Source: Kangiellaceae bacterium (GTDB taxonomy: Bacteria; Pseudomonadota; Gammaproteobacteria; Enterobacterales; Kangiellaceae). From it: a DNA stretch of 64,000 bases. Position numbers and translations under genes: made by a program. The DNA lies in the NCBI GenBank assembly GCA_013373015.1, contig JABXIQ010000028.1, positions 1-64,000 of the forward strand, written 5' to 3'. The notes below the pieces were generated by a model, which was not told where the DNA came from, ran no database searches, and saw only the letters and a list, made by a program, of their open reading frames with translations. Every line of letters begins with the position of its first letter. Positions within the stretch are counted from its first letter, which is position 1. Positions 37,213 through 47,099 of the stretch are shown piece after piece.

Positions 37213-39094
37213 ATTGCAGCAAATATTTTTTGTAGAACTCAAACTCTGCTTCAAAAGCCCTAATAATGGTTTCAGGTTTTCTGAAACCATGCCCCTCTCC
37301 TTCAAAGGCAATATACTCATAAGGCAGTCCTTTTTCCTCTAAAGCTTTGACCATCGCTTGCGCTTGGCTTGGAGGAACAACTTTATCTTCCAAACCCTGA
37401 AGAATTAAAATTGGGCATGATAGCTTCTCGGTATGCTCAATCGGTGAACGCGCTTTATAAGTCTCCAGTGCTTGCGGTAATGGGCCTACCATCGAATCTA
37501 AGTAACGAATTTCGAATTTATGGCTATCACTAGCCAAAGAAACCAAGTCTGCAACACCATAGCGGCTCATTCCAGCCTTAAATACATTGTGGAAGGTTAG
37601 CGCACATAAAGTCGTCAACCCGCCTGCAGAACCGCCTCTAATCGCCATACGGTTAACATCGACCAAGCCTTTGTCAGCCAAGTGCTGTGCCATAGCGATA
37701 CAATCTTGTACATCAAAGAGTCCCCAGTTGCCTTTCAAGCTGTCGCGGTAGGCGCGCCCATAACCGGTACTACCTCGATAATTCACATCGGCGACTGCAA
37801 AACCTCGTGATGTCCAATATTGTATTTGTTGGTTATAACCATTGTCGGTCATACCTGTTGGGCCACCATGACTCATTACGATTAATGGTGGTAATTCTTG
37901 CTCTGGCGCCTCAAATTGCGCATTAGTTGGTCGATAGAAATAACCATAAGCTGTTTGTTGATTAGAAGCTTCAAAGGCAATATGCTCGCCAATAGAAACT
38001 TCTTGTGTTTGCTCAATAGCATCTTCAAGCGATGTAAGATTGTGTACTGAATGGTCAATTAACCCATAGCGCCAAATAGCTTCACCTTGCGTGGGACTGG
38101 CTGCAGTAAAATATAATTGATGAGCATCAGCAGCAAACTGACCCGAAAAAGCTGTCCAGTTGTCAGTTAGCAACTTAATTTGTTGTGTATCTAACTCGAT
38201 TTCGTACAGCGCTTGTTGCCCTTGCTTTGTCCCAATAGCTATTGCTTTACTATCACTGACAAACTGATAAGTATTACAACCAAAGACCCACTGCGGCAGG
38301 CCAAATTCTATCTCTTGATATTCGTGAATCGGCTGATGAGTCTCGCTATCATAAATATGCCACCAACCATTATTATCAGCGACATAATACAGCTTCCCAT
38401 TGACAGACCATTGCGGGTTATACACTGATACATTACTGGTATTGACCAGAGCCCTAGCATTGCTAATTCGACCTTGCTTATCAATATCAGCCAACCATAG
38501 TTCAGTTTGATCCCAAGGCATATTCGGATGAGACCATTGCAACCAACAAATTTGCTGACCATTAGATGATATTCTTGGGTTAGAATAAAAATCAGCACCC
38601 TGCGCAATAATTTCAACTTGGCCTGAGGTCAAATCTATCGAGATCAGCTCATTAAAAACATCGCCTTGATGGCGCTCACGAACACAAACGGTATATTGTC
38701 CATTAGGCGCTATCTGACCATCATTATATCGCCAAGCTCTTTTAGACGGTGGTAAAGCCGTTAATTCGCGCGCTTGATTGGTACTTAAGTTTTGAATGAT
38801 TAATTGCTGGTTTGAGTCATCGGCAAAAATAAGATGTTGCTCATTTAGCCAGAAATCTGCGCCACCGTATTCATGTACTCGTGTACGCACATTATAGTCA
38901 GAGCTTGTTACATCCTGCTTGTGTTCACCATCAAAGCAAACAATCACACCGCGACCTTGCTCATGAGGTCTATTTTCAAGCCAGTATAAGTTTCCATTGA
39001 AAGCATGGATTTGCCCAAGTCGAGTGGATTTGCTGGCTAAAGATTGCGCTGTAATGGTTGATGGCCAACGGCCATAAGGTTCAATGGTTTTCAT
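37211..39094 (-). CDS. S9 family prolyl-oligopeptidase-type serine peptidase
   Basis: 627 residues without a signal peptide, so probably cytoplasmic. The first ~370 residues form a WD/TolB-like beta-propeller (repeated blocks such as PNGQYTVCVRER and ISSNGQQICWLQW). The alpha/beta-hydrolase domain has VMSHGGPTG, the nucleophile elbow RGGSAGGLTT, the Asp in LILQGLEDKVVPPSQA and the His in EGEGHGFRKPE. This is the dipeptidyl/acyl-aminoacyl peptidase branch of S9, suited to degrading imported oligopeptides. tpm follows on the same strand upstream. Confidence 0.9.
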   Translation of the reverse strand: MKTIEPYGRWPSTITAQSLASKSTRLGQIHAFNGNLYWLENRPHEQGRGVIVCFDGEHKQDVTSSDYNVRTRVHEYGGADFWLNEQHLIFADDSNQQLIIQNLSTNQARELTALPPSKRAWRYNDGQIAPNGQYTVCVRERHQGDVFNELISIDLTSGQVEIIAQGADFYSNPRISSNGQQICWLQWSHPNMPWDQTELWLADIDKQGRISNARALVNTSNVSVYNPQWSVNGKLYYVADNNGWWHIYDSETHQPIHEYQEIEFGLPQWVFGCNTYQFVSDSKAIAIGTKQGQQALYEIELDTQQIKLLTDNWTAFSGQFAADAHQLYFTAASPTQGEAIWRYGLIDHSVHNLTSLEDAIEQTQEVSIGEHIAFEASNQQTAYGYFYRPTNAQFEAPEQELPPLIVMSHGGPTGMTDNGYNQQIQYWTSRGFAVADVNYRGSTGYGRAYRDSLKGNWGLFDVQDCIAMAQHLADKGLVDVNRMAIRGGSAGGLTTLCALTFHNVFKAGMSRYGVADLVSLASDSHKFEIRYLDSMVGPLPQALETYKARSPIEHTEKLSCPILILQGLEDKVVPPSQAQAMVKALEEKGLPYEYIAFEGEGHGFRKPETIIRAFEAEFEFYKKYLLQ

Positions 39095-39112
39095 AAAGAG
39101 GATTCAATAGTT

Positions 39113-39781
39113 TCAAGGAATTTGTATTAAATAGAGCACTTCATCAAGATAATCTAAATCAAGCTCTTTCCAACGCGGATGATTATCCATTAAACACACT
39201 CTATCAATTTCGCTAATGGTTGCAGTTGGGAAGCAAAGCTCAAGCTCTTGTTGCGTTACATGAAACGGCGGTCCTGACATTTGGTTTGGATCATAGTCCA
39301 TAGTAATCATCAAAATAACGCTATCAGGCAACAATAAACTTTGTAGATGTTGCGCAAACTTCTGACGAAGCTCAATTGGCAATGCTACAAATGATGCTCT
39401 ATCATAAACTTGTCGAAACTGCCCCACGACTTCTTTATGCAATGCAAAAAAATCAGCCTGCCAAATATCAATGTTAGTAAGTTGAAATAACTTGGCAATG
39501 TCATTTTTAGAGCCTAATTCAACCACTTTCTCATCAGGATCTAGATGATTTTCCACAAAAAACTTTTGTACTGCGGTGGGATTAAATTCAACAGCAACTG
39601 AGTAAAAACCTTGCTTTGCTAAAAATAACGTATCAACTGTTTTGCCTGATAAAGGCACTAATATCTTTTCATCTGGGTTAAAATTTTCTCGGAAATGTTT
39701 GAGCAACAACGAATGGGCTTGAGCAACATGAAACGGCTGCGAGTCACGTTGCCAACAATTTTCCCAAAATTCAAAATCCAA
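39113..39781 (-). CDS. tpm: Thiopurine S-methyltransferase family protein
   Basis: 222-residue SAM-dependent methyltransferase: N-terminal FWENCWQRDSQPFHVAQAH, the loop LVPLSGKTVDTLFLAKQG, the VGxEF-like VAVEFNPTAVQKFF, VYDRASFVALPIELR and GPPFHVTQQEL. These are bacterial TPMT signatures, enzymes known to methylate thiopurines and, in some bacteria, selenium and tellurium compounds. It lies 13 bp downstream of sohB and 19 bp before the S9 peptidase gene, so likely in one transcript. Confidence 0.92.
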   Translation of the reverse strand: MDFEFWENCWQRDSQPFHVAQAHSLLLKHFRENFNPDEKILVPLSGKTVDTLFLAKQGFYSVAVEFNPTAVQKFFVENHLDPDEKVVELGSKNDIAKLFQLTNIDIWQADFFALHKEVVGQFRQVYDRASFVALPIELRQKFAQHLQSLLLPDSVILMITMDYDPNQMSGPPFHVTQQELELCFPTATISEIDRVCLMDNHPRWKELDLDYLDEVLYLIQIP

Positions 39782-39793
39782 GAGCTAACCTTG

Positions 39794-40888
39794 CTACTTA
39801 AAAAGATTAGTTTGTGAAGAGCGTTGTATCCAACGCAGTACCAACTTATCAAGTGCACCATGCAAACTAATTGATAACTTATCAGTTAAAGGTCGTTTAA
39901 TTTCGTATTTCACTGAATAAACATCTTTCGTTTCAACTGCTTGAACAATTAAGTCGTCACTGGTTTTGATCTCGTCAACCAAGCCCAAATTCAAGGCTTG
40001 CCGGCCATACCAATGTTCACCTGTTGCAACCTGATCAATATCCAATTTTGGGCGATTTTCGTTAATGAAGGCCTTAAACAGCTGATGCGTCTCTTCTAAT
40101 TCCTGTTTAAATTTTTCACGTCCATGGGTCGTGTTTTCACCAAACAGGGTTAAGGTGCGTTTGTAATCACCTGCCGTATGTTGCTCATAATCCACATAAG
40201 CTTTTTTCAACAAACGATTAAAGTTAGGTATTTCTGCGACAACCCCAATGGATCCGATAATCGCAAAAGGCGCGGCCACAATTTTATCGGCCACACAAGC
40301 CATCATATAACCGCCACTCGCCGCCACCTCATCAACCGCAATGGTAAAATGATGGCCAGCGTCAGCAATACGCTTGAGCTGTGAGGCAGCCAAACCATAA
40401 GCATGAACCATACCACCAGGACTTTTAAGGCGTAATAACACTTCATCTTGTTTGTTAGCAGTGCTTAAAATAGCGGTAATTTCTTCACGCAACGACTCAA
40501 CTGCGCTGGCTTCTACATCACCATCAAAATCCAATACATATAACCTACTTTTCTGCTCTTGCTCATTTTCAGCATTTTCAGAATCCGATTTCACCGATGG
40601 CTTTTTTTGTTTTTTAAGTTCTTGTTTTTGCTCTTTTTCTTCTTTTTTTAGCTGCTCTTTTTCTTGTTTAAGCAACAACTTAAACTCGGCTTTAGACAAC
40701 ACTTCATTTTGAATGGCTTGGCTATGCTCTTTAACCGTATCACCCAAGTTAGTAACCTTGATTTCACCACGACCTGTCGAACGCTGCCTATGTCCAGCAC
40801 TGATGATTAAGCTGAGTATGATTACTATAGCAATCACAATAGTGGCGGTCTTAAGTAAAAATAGACCATATTCTGATAAAAATTCCAA
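39794..40888 (-). CDS. sohB: Inner-membrane serine protease SohB (S49 family)
   Basis: About 364 residues from a TTG at 40888. This start matches the family N-terminus (LEFLSEYGLFL), has GGAG upstream, and avoids the ATG at 40930, which lies inside the lipase-gene terminator hairpin. One N-terminal TM helix is followed by a Lys/Glu/Gln-rich segment and the S49 domain: RLKSPGGMVHAYGLAASQL, the catalytic serine in DEVAASGGYMMACVAD, the catalytic Lys in HTAGDYKRTLTLFGENT and TGEHWYGRQAL. It is thought to act on periplasmic or membrane proteins. Confidence 0.92.
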   Translation of the reverse strand: MEFLSEYGLFLLKTATIVIAIVIILSLIISAGHRQRSTGRGEIKVTNLGDTVKEHSQAIQNEVLSKAEFKLLLKQEKEQLKKEEKEQKQELKKQKKPSVKSDSENAENEQEQKSRLYVLDFDGDVEASAVESLREEITAILSTANKQDEVLLRLKSPGGMVHAYGLAASQLKRIADAGHHFTIAVDEVAASGGYMMACVADKIVAAPFAIIGSIGVVAEIPNFNRLLKKAYVDYEQHTAGDYKRTLTLFGENTTHGREKFKQELEETHQLFKAFINENRPKLDIDQVATGEHWYGRQALNLGLVDEIKTSDDLIVQAVETKDVYSVKYEIKRPLTDKLSISLHGALDKLVLRWIQRSSQTNLFK

Positions 40889-40916
40889 TCGATTCTCCGA
40901 TATTGGTTTAGGGCAC

Positions 40917-40941
40917 AAAAAAGCCCTCATAGCGAGGGCTT
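40917..40941 (-). terminator. Terminator of the lipase gene
   Basis: AAGCCCTC / GAGGGCTT around ATAGC, followed on the minus strand by six T. It lies 22 bp after the lipase stop and just upstream of sohB. Confidence 0.88.
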
Positions 40942-40962
40942 AAAAGTCTAATCTATTGTAGC

Positions 40963-43116
40963 CTAAGGTTCAACGAGTGCAGGATCAGTTACTACTACTT
41001 GAGTACCGCCGCTAGCAATAAAATTAGCAATCGCGGTCTGCATACCCACTGTAGTGGCAGCATCTGCAGCAGGGCTTAATGGCGAAGCATGGTCACCCGC
41101 TACGAACTTCAAGAATGCGCGATCTGTTGCTGTAGTTTGGGTAACTGTTGCTAAACCGTAAGCTGCGGCATGCGGAGTGTTACCCGCAAGTGGAGCATTA
41201 GCAACCACATTAGGAACTACAGCATCGTTTTTCACTTGGATAGCCAATGTTGGGATAGCTTTCGCTTGAGCGATCGCTGCATAGTTGATTGGGTCACCCG
41301 CATCAACAACCGTTTGCGCTGCAAACAAGAATTGCGGTAATACACCTTGCAAGAACTCTGCGCTATTAGGATCTAAACCTGCTGCACCTGCAACACCGGC
41401 ACGGATACGAGGACCAAATGAAGCCGAGCCATTAAGCATTTGCGCGATACTGCCTGAAGTCGTTGCAAGTACGCTTTGCTTTGCAAAATCAGATAACGCT
41501 GTGAAGTTTGAACCTACGATACCACCCAAAGAATGCCCCATAAAGCTTACTTTGCTTGAGTCGAAATCAGGAACTGTATCGCCGTCAACGTCCATAAATG
41601 GAATAGCTTTTTCTAGCGCTAATAAATCTAAAGTACCTTGACGTAAGTTATCGCGCGAAACTAATAAATTACCCAAGTTAATGGTGTGCGCACCAGAAGC
41701 ATCAACCACACCATCAGGCGATGGAACCACACCAGTAGTATTGTTTTGCAAATCAACACCAAAAGTACGCTCGCGTAAACTACCTTCTGTGTAGCCTGCG
41801 AAAATACCTAATAAACCACCAGAAGCCAACTGTAAACCTTGATGTACAGCGTTATCTGATGCGATACCGTGCAATGGCAAGTCCATTGAAACCACAGCAG
41901 TACAAGCATTTGCCATCGTATCGGCAATACCTAACATAGCCGTACGATTACTCGTGATACCATGTTGGAAAATCATTACAGGGTATGGCTTAGGACACAC
42001 AGGATTCTTTGGTAAAGAAACCAATAATGGAACGGTTTCATTACCTTGCTTTTCTGGCAAAGGAATAGCGTAAGTTAAGTTACCGCCACCACCTAGTGGG
42101 TTTGGCATTAAACCACCTTGGCCATCTGGTAACATTGCCGCAGTTACCCAATTACCCGTTAATACAGGTGCTGGGTTAGTTTGGCTGGCTACACCTAATA
42201 AGTAAGGAATAGTTACTTGGCCTTTATACAAATTAGCCGCACCAATTCCAGTAAATGGTGTTGTATCAGTCATCAAGCTAGAGAAACTTGTTGCTGGAGC
42301 AGCACCTTGCGAGAATGGGAAGTCAATGTAGAAGCCTTTTGCTGCTACTAATGCATCAGCAACAGATTGAACCGTAAACTGATATGCCAAAACTACATCA
42401 TCACGTGCAATACCCGCGCCTTCAGCAGCAACTAACATCGCATTGACTAGTTGGCGTACAGGTTCAAGTGCAGAAGTAGTTGTGCCTGCAGGGATAGGAT
42501 CGGTTCTTTTAGCAATACCAAATTGAGTATCAGGCACTAATTCTTGACCAGAAGCATCGGTCATACCATTAGTTACAATAACCATGTAACTACCTTGAGC
42601 TTCAAATGGCGCTGTCGGAACAACACCAACTGTTGTAGCGCTGGTTGGTACTGCTACAAACTGAGTGCCTGGAGCTAGCTCAGACTCAATACCAGTAACA
42701 GGCCCTGTTGGAGCTGCAATACCGGTGCCCGCAATCGCTTCAGGGCGGTTTACTGAAACTTTAAAAAGTCTTACCGTTTGTCCCGGCAACACAGAAGCTG
42801 GATCAATTGCGCCTCTAAAACCAATACTGAATGGTGCATGAGTTGACCAACCGTCTAGAGCACTAATAGCATTTTGCGGATTGGACATATCCGTTGGATC
42901 CGCAGTTGGAATATTCAGCGTTAAATCTTGCGTACCATTAAATAAAAGATCATTAGGAATTGGGATTTCACCGTTACCTGGCGCGAAAATTGGAGCGACA
43001 GAATTGCCAGCCCCCACATTATCATCCAGAGTTTTAGGCTCAGCAGGGCCACCGCCACCACACGCAGTCAAAACTAAGCTGCTAATCAGCGCGACTCCGT
43101 AAAAAGCTTTTTTCAT
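40963..43116 (-). CDS. VolA/Pla-1-like extracellular lipase lipoprotein
   Basis: 717 residues with a lipoprotein signal (MKKAFYGVALISSLVLTACGGGG, Cys at about 19) and a GGGAGTAAGAG ribosome site. The N-terminal half contains Ig-like segments (FSIGFRGAIDPASVLPGQTV, PFEAQGSYMVIVTNGMTD). The C-terminal half is an alpha/beta hydrolase: VMIFQHGITSNRTAMLGIAD oxyanion region, the nucleophile elbow FMGHSLGGIVGSN and a late GDHASPL His. This is the Pla-1/cef lipase family to which Vibrio VolA, a surface lysophosphatidylcholine hydrolase, belongs. It fits with fadR upstream and fadE elsewhere: released fatty acids would feed beta-oxidation. Exact substrate is inferred. Confidence 0.85.
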   Translation of the reverse strand: MKKAFYGVALISSLVLTACGGGGPAEPKTLDDNVGAGNSVAPIFAPGNGEIPIPNDLLFNGTQDLTLNIPTADPTDMSNPQNAISALDGWSTHAPFSIGFRGAIDPASVLPGQTVRLFKVSVNRPEAIAGTGIAAPTGPVTGIESELAPGTQFVAVPTSATTVGVVPTAPFEAQGSYMVIVTNGMTDASGQELVPDTQFGIAKRTDPIPAGTTTSALEPVRQLVNAMLVAAEGAGIARDDVVLAYQFTVQSVADALVAAKGFYIDFPFSQGAAPATSFSSLMTDTTPFTGIGAANLYKGQVTIPYLLGVASQTNPAPVLTGNWVTAAMLPDGQGGLMPNPLGGGGNLTYAIPLPEKQGNETVPLLVSLPKNPVCPKPYPVMIFQHGITSNRTAMLGIADTMANACTAVVSMDLPLHGIASDNAVHQGLQLASGGLLGIFAGYTEGSLRERTFGVDLQNNTTGVVPSPDGVVDASGAHTINLGNLLVSRDNLRQGTLDLLALEKAIPFMDVDGDTVPDFDSSKVSFMGHSLGGIVGSNFTALSDFAKQSVLATTSGSIAQMLNGSASFGPRIRAGVAGAAGLDPNSAEFLQGVLPQFLFAAQTVVDAGDPINYAAIAQAKAIPTLAIQVKNDAVVPNVVANAPLAGNTPHAAAYGLATVTQTTATDRAFLKFVAGDHASPLSPAADAATTVGMQTAIANFIASGGTQVVVTDPALVEP

Positions 43117-43140
43117 CTCTTACTCCCGTTTGGTCAAATC

Positions 43141-43157
43141 AACGACTTATCGTCGTT
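43141..43157. promoter_or_regulatory. Inverted repeat upstream of the lipase gene
   Basis: AACGAC-TTATC-GTCGTT, a 6-bp perfect inverted repeat 25-41 bp before the lipase ATG. It may be an operator or a 5'-UTR hairpin; no known consensus is matched. Confidence 0.35.
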
Positions 43158-43244
43158 ATTAATTATGGTTATATGTAGAATTACCCCAATCCTACTCTGT
43201 AATAGCCACTTTATGCAAGTGGACTTACCAGCTAAATGTAAATC

Positions 43245-43970
43245 TTAGCGATGTGCTAATTCTTCAAAGGATTTCATTTCACCTTTAGCTTTTTGCCAAA
43301 GCTCGCCACTTTTATGGCCATAATCCCATAAAACTTGTACTACTTGATCTGCATCACCTTGTTCTACGGCTTTTTGTAAATCTTTATAGTAGTTATAAGC
43401 TAATTTACGTGTCTGCTCCCAGCCAAAGTAAAAACGTCCAATTTTATAATAAATTTGCTCAAAACCATTCAGCATTAAGGTATAAATCGGATTACCAGAG
43501 GCTCGTGTAGCCGAATGATGAAAATGCCAATCAAAGTCGATATAGGCATCTGCAGTATTATCTATATCATCCAGCTCAGCTAAAACCTCCAACAAGCGCT
43601 GAGGATTATTTTTTACGGCTTGACGCAAGAAAATTCCAGCGATAGCGGTGCGAGCATGTAATAGATTATCCGCCAACTCCATTGAACCTTCATCATCTAA
43701 AGTGATTAATGTATCTAATACATTTAAGGTGGCAGATTGCCAAATGTCATTGACTTTAGTTGGTTTACCGTGCTGAATGGTTAACCAGCCATCACGCGCA
43801 AGACGTTGTAAGACTTCACGTAAAGTGGTGCGAGTCACACCAATAATTTCCGCTAATTCACGCTCAGCAGGTAATATAGTACCTGCAGCGAACTTACCGT
43901 TCCAAATTGATTCTACGATGTATTGCTCCGCAAATGCGGCTGGCGTTAACGCCTTAGCTGTTGAAACCAT
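43245..43970 (-). CDS. fadR: Fatty-acid metabolism regulator FadR (GntR family)
   Basis: 241 residues, as E. coli FadR (239). The N-terminal winged helix is AEQYIVESIWNGKFAAGTILPAERELAEIIGVTRTTLREVLQRL with the wing DGWLTIQHGKPTKVND. The C-terminal acyl-CoA-binding helical domain includes ARTAIAGIFLRQA and DFDWHFHHSATRASGNPIYTLMLNGF. FadR represses fad genes and activates unsaturated fatty-acid synthesis; long-chain acyl-CoA releases it. The divergent nhaB neighbour is the same as in E. coli. Confidence 0.94.
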   Translation of the reverse strand: MVSTAKALTPAAFAEQYIVESIWNGKFAAGTILPAERELAEIIGVTRTTLREVLQRLARDGWLTIQHGKPTKVNDIWQSATLNVLDTLITLDDEGSMELADNLLHARTAIAGIFLRQAVKNNPQRLLEVLAELDDIDNTADAYIDFDWHFHHSATRASGNPIYTLMLNGFEQIYYKIGRFYFGWEQTRKLAYNYYKDLQKAVEQGDADQVVQVLWDYGHKSGELWQKAKGEMKSFEELAHR

Positions 43971-44001
43971 CAGCTATCCCCGTTTTGATTGTTTTATATT
44001 T

Positions 44002-44018
44002 AACTGGTAAGAGGTCGA
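44002..44018. promoter_or_regulatory. Possible FadR half-conserved operator upstream of fadR
   Basis: AACTGGTAAGAGGTCGA has the conserved left half AACTGGT of FadR sites but only a partial right half. It lies 32 bp before the fadR ATG, a plausible autoregulatory position. Confidence 0.35.
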
Positions 44019-44208
44019 TTGTCACAGACTTTTTAGCATATAGTCAAAGGCTTTTCTAGCTTAATGGCTAATAAACCAGCAATTTATGACCAAAAGCAGT
44101 GAGAAAAAGAAAAAATGGTAAAAACTAGCGAAAAAACTGGAAAAAAGGTGGTAAGCGCCTAGAATATTTGACCATTAACCGAATAAGACAAAAAATTGGT
44201 AGGACTAC

Positions 44209-45801
44209 ATGAGTTACACCGCTCGCAAAGCGATTTTTGATAATTTCTTAGGTAATGCCCCTGATTGGTATAAATTAACTATTGTTGGATTTTTATTTTT
44301 AAACCCTATCGTACTTTACACCATGGGCCCTGTGATCAGCGGCTGGCTACTTGTCGGTGAGTTTATTTTTACATTAGCCATGGCTCTCAAATGTTATCCA
44401 CTACAACCTGGCGGCCTGTTAGCTTTAGAAGCTGTGTTTCTAGGTTTAACCAGCACCGACACTGTCATGCATAAAATTGTTGATAACCTTGAAGTTCTGT
44501 TGTTATTGATATTTATGGTGGCAGGTATCTTCTTTATGAAGAACCTATTGCTATACCTTTTTTCACGTATTTTATTAGGCGTTAAATCAAAAAAGATGTT
44601 GTCGCTGATGTTTTTATTGGTAGCAGCATTCTTATCAGCGTTCCTTGATGCACTAACCGTAACTGCGGTAGTTATTTCAGTGGGTGTTGGTTTCTATGGC
44701 ATTTTTCATAAAGTAGCCGCTGGGATCGACTATTTGCAACGTGAAGATATCAGCACTGATGAAGAAGTCTATGAACAACATCGCGCAGATTTACGCCAAT
44801 TCCGCTCTTTTTTACGCAGCTTAATGATGCATGCCGCAGTAGGTACAGCGCTTGGTGGTGTATGTACTTTGGTTGGTGAACCACAAAATCTACTAATTGC
44901 TAACACTGCAAACTGGGAGTTTGGCGAGTTTTTCTTACGCATGGCTCCAGTCACCATGCCAGTTCTAGTTGCTGGAATTATCGTTTGTTTGGCTCTAGAA
45001 ACCACTAAAATTCTTGGCTACGGACGCACTCTTCCTGACACTGTACGAGAAGTCATGGAACAAGATCAACGCGAACGTGAAGCAAAACGTACTCGTAAAG
45101 ATAATTGGAGTTTAGTATTGCAAGCTTTGGTTGGTGTATGGCTGATTATCGCTTTAGCATTTCATCTTGGCCCTGTAGGCTTAATTGGTTTATCTGTAAT
45201 TGTATTAGCCAGTGCCTTCACCGGAGTCATTAATGAGCATGCAATCGGTAAAAGCTTTGAAGAAGCCTTACCATTTACAGCCTTATTAACGGTATTTTTT
45301 GTTATCGTAGCAGTGATCTTCGATCAACAATTATTCACGCCGATTATTCAATACATTTTTAGCATGGATAGCGAAAGCCAAGTAGCGGCTTTCTATCTTG
45401 CTAATGGACTGTTATCAGCAATTAGCGATAACGTTTTTGTAGCAACTGTATATGTTGGCGAAATTAAGCAAGCTGCCATTGATGGACGCATAGATCGTGA
45501 CACTTTCGATTTATTATCAGTAGCAATTAACACAGGTACTAACATTCCAAGTGTCGCTACTCCTAATGGCCAAGCAGCATTTTTATTCTTATTAACCAGT
45601 GGTTTAGCACCACTCATTCGCTTGTCTTATGGCCGTATGGTATTAATGGCATTACCTTATACCATTGTAATGACCATTGTTGGTTTAATTGCTGTTATGT
45701 TCTTCCTACAACCTGCGACTGATAAGTTGTATGAAAAGCATATGATCAACCATCATACGGTTGAGCAGCTCTCTGGAGAGGGTGGTGACAAAGGGCATTA
45801 A
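44209..45801 (+). CDS. nhaB: Na+/H+ antiporter NhaB
   Basis: 530-residue inner-membrane antiporter (E. coli NhaB 513) with about 12 TM segments. N-terminal [21 protein letters not shown] is typical. [54 protein letters not shown] and [16 protein letters not shown] follow. It expels Na+ for H+ under salt or alkaline conditions. The C-terminus is soluble and His/Glu-rich. A TAGGA ribosome site precedes the ATG. Confidence 0.96.
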   Translation: MSYTARKAIFDNFLGNAPDWYKLTIVGFLFLNPIVLYTMGPVISGWLLVGEFIFTLAMALKCYPLQPGGLLALEAVFLGLTSTDTVMHKIVDNLEVLLLLIFMVAGIFFMKNLLLYLFSRILLGVKSKKMLSLMFLLVAAFLSAFLDALTVTAVVISVGVGFYGIFHKVAAGIDYLQREDISTDEEVYEQHRADLRQFRSFLRSLMMHAAVGTALGGVCTLVGEPQNLLIANTANWEFGEFFLRMAPVTMPVLVAGIIVCLALETTKILGYGRTLPDTVREVMEQDQREREAKRTRKDNWSLVLQALVGVWLIIALAFHLGPVGLIGLSVIVLASAFTGVINEHAIGKSFEEALPFTALLTVFFVIVAVIFDQQLFTPIIQYIFSMDSESQVAAFYLANGLLSAISDNVFVATVYVGEIKQAAIDGRIDRDTFDLLSVAINTGTNIPSVATPNGQAAFLFLLTSGLAPLIRLSYGRMVLMALPYTIVMTIVGLIAVMFFLQPATDKLYEKHMINHHTVEQLSGEGGDKGH

Positions 45802-45836
45802 GTTTATAACTATGACTGTTCATCACTCATAGATTC

Positions 45837-45864
45837 AAAAAGCAGGCCAAACGCCTGCTTTTTT
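45837..45864. terminator. Bidirectional terminator after nhaB
   Basis: AAAAAGCAGG / CCTGCTTTTT around a short loop, between convergent nhaB and dnaQ. Confidence 0.9.
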
Positions 45865-45889
45865 ATTGCCCTTAAGTTGCTATCGAAAA

Positions 45890-46579
45890 TTACTGCCAAA
45901 TAGCTTCATTCAAAGACTCTAACTTTTTCTTATGGGCTTCTAATTCTTTATCATCAGCTTTGATTACTTTAAGTGGTGCCCTATTAGCGGATAAACGGCG
46001 TACTGTCGTTTCACCCGTAGCAGATTTATTAGCCGACTGATTGCCAAGCGTCAAATTTGTCTGACCGCCAGTCATTCGCAAATAGACGTCAGCTAGAATT
46101 TCAGAATCCAGCAAAGCTCCATGCAGTTCACGATGACTGTTATTGATATCATAACGCTTACACAAAGCATCCAAACTATTTCGCTGACCTGGATGCATTT
46201 GACGTGCCAGTACCAAAGTATCCAGTACCAAACAATAATCACTCATAGTGCCTTTGGCGGTTGGCAATAAGTTCAGTTCATGATCTAAAAAGCCAATATC
46301 AAATGGGGCGTTATGAATAATTAACTCAGCGCCTTCAATAAACGCTAAAAACTCACTGGCAACATCTTCAAAGCGCGGTTTGTCTTGCAAAAACTCGTTG
46401 GTAATACCATGAACTTCAATCGCTCCTTGGTCGATCTCACGATCAGGTTGCAAGTACTGGTGATAATGATTTCCCGTCAGCTTCCGATTGACCAGCTCGA
46501 CACAACCAATTTCAATGATACGGTGACCTTCTGAGGGTTCTAAGCCGGTGGTTTCTGTATCCAGAACAATTTGTCTCAT
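45890..46579 (-). CDS. dnaQ: DNA polymerase III epsilon subunit (3'-5' proofreading exonuclease)
   Basis: 229 residues (E. coli 243). Exo I LDTETTGLEP with Asp7 and Glu9, Exo II HNAPFDIGFLDHEL and Exo III HRELHGALLDSEILADVYLRM (HxxxxxD) are intact, so proofreading should be active. The C-terminal ~55 residues form the region that binds the alpha subunit. rnhA lies 42 bp upstream on the same strand, unlike E. coli where the two genes diverge. Confidence 0.96.
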   Translation of the reverse strand: MRQIVLDTETTGLEPSEGHRIIEIGCVELVNRKLTGNHYHQYLQPDREIDQGAIEVHGITNEFLQDKPRFEDVASEFLAFIEGAELIIHNAPFDIGFLDHELNLLPTAKGTMSDYCLVLDTLVLARQMHPGQRNSLDALCKRYDINNSHRELHGALLDSEILADVYLRMTGGQTNLTLGNQSANKSATGETTVRRLSANRAPLKVIKADDKELEAHKKKLESLNEAIWQ

Positions 46580-46621
46580 AACGTTTGTCTATTTCTGTTT
46601 TAGTGCTGTAATTATCGGTGT

Positions 46622-47080
46622 TTAACTATCAGTCGTAGCGGCTTGTGCCAACACTTTTTCCACCCCTAAATTAGCCAGCTCATCGGCAATTTCATTCTCA
46701 GGATGACCACTGTGACCTTTAACCCAGTGCCAATTGATTTGGTGGCGCGCCACCTCTTGATCTAACCGCTGCCACAAATCTTGGTTTTTAACAGGCTTCT
46801 TACTCGCAGTTTTCCAACCTCGAGCCTTCCAGTTATCAAGCCATTCATTAATTCCATTTTTGACATATACCGAATCAGTTGTCAGCTCAACCTGACACTG
46901 CTTTTTGAGTGCGCGCAAGGCTTCAATGGCCGCCATTAACTCCATTCGATTGTTAGTGGTCTCTAGTTCACCACCATATAAACGTTTTTCATGCTCGCCG
47001 TAACGCAATAAAGCTCCCCAGCCCCCAGGACCAGGATTTCCTTTGCAGGCACCATCGGTAAAAATTTCTACAGTTTTCAA
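46622..47080 (-). CDS. rnhA: Ribonuclease HI
   Basis: 152 residues. Cleaves RNA in RNA-DNA hybrids. The four carboxylates are visible: Asp in [16 protein letters not shown], Glu in [13 protein letters not shown], Asp in [11 protein letters not shown] and Asp in [12 protein letters not shown], with the catalytic His in [11 protein letters not shown]. It is part of the methyltransferase-rnhA-dnaQ string. Confidence 0.97.
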   Translation of the reverse strand: MKTVEIFTDGACKGNPGPGGWGALLRYGEHEKRLYGGELETTNNRMELMAAIEALRALKKQCQVELTTDSVYVKNGINEWLDNWKARGWKTASKKPVKNQDLWQRLDQEVARHQINWHWVKGHSGHPENEIADELANLGVEKVLAQAATTDS

Positions 47081-47099
47081 TATAAATCCAAAAGTAATC

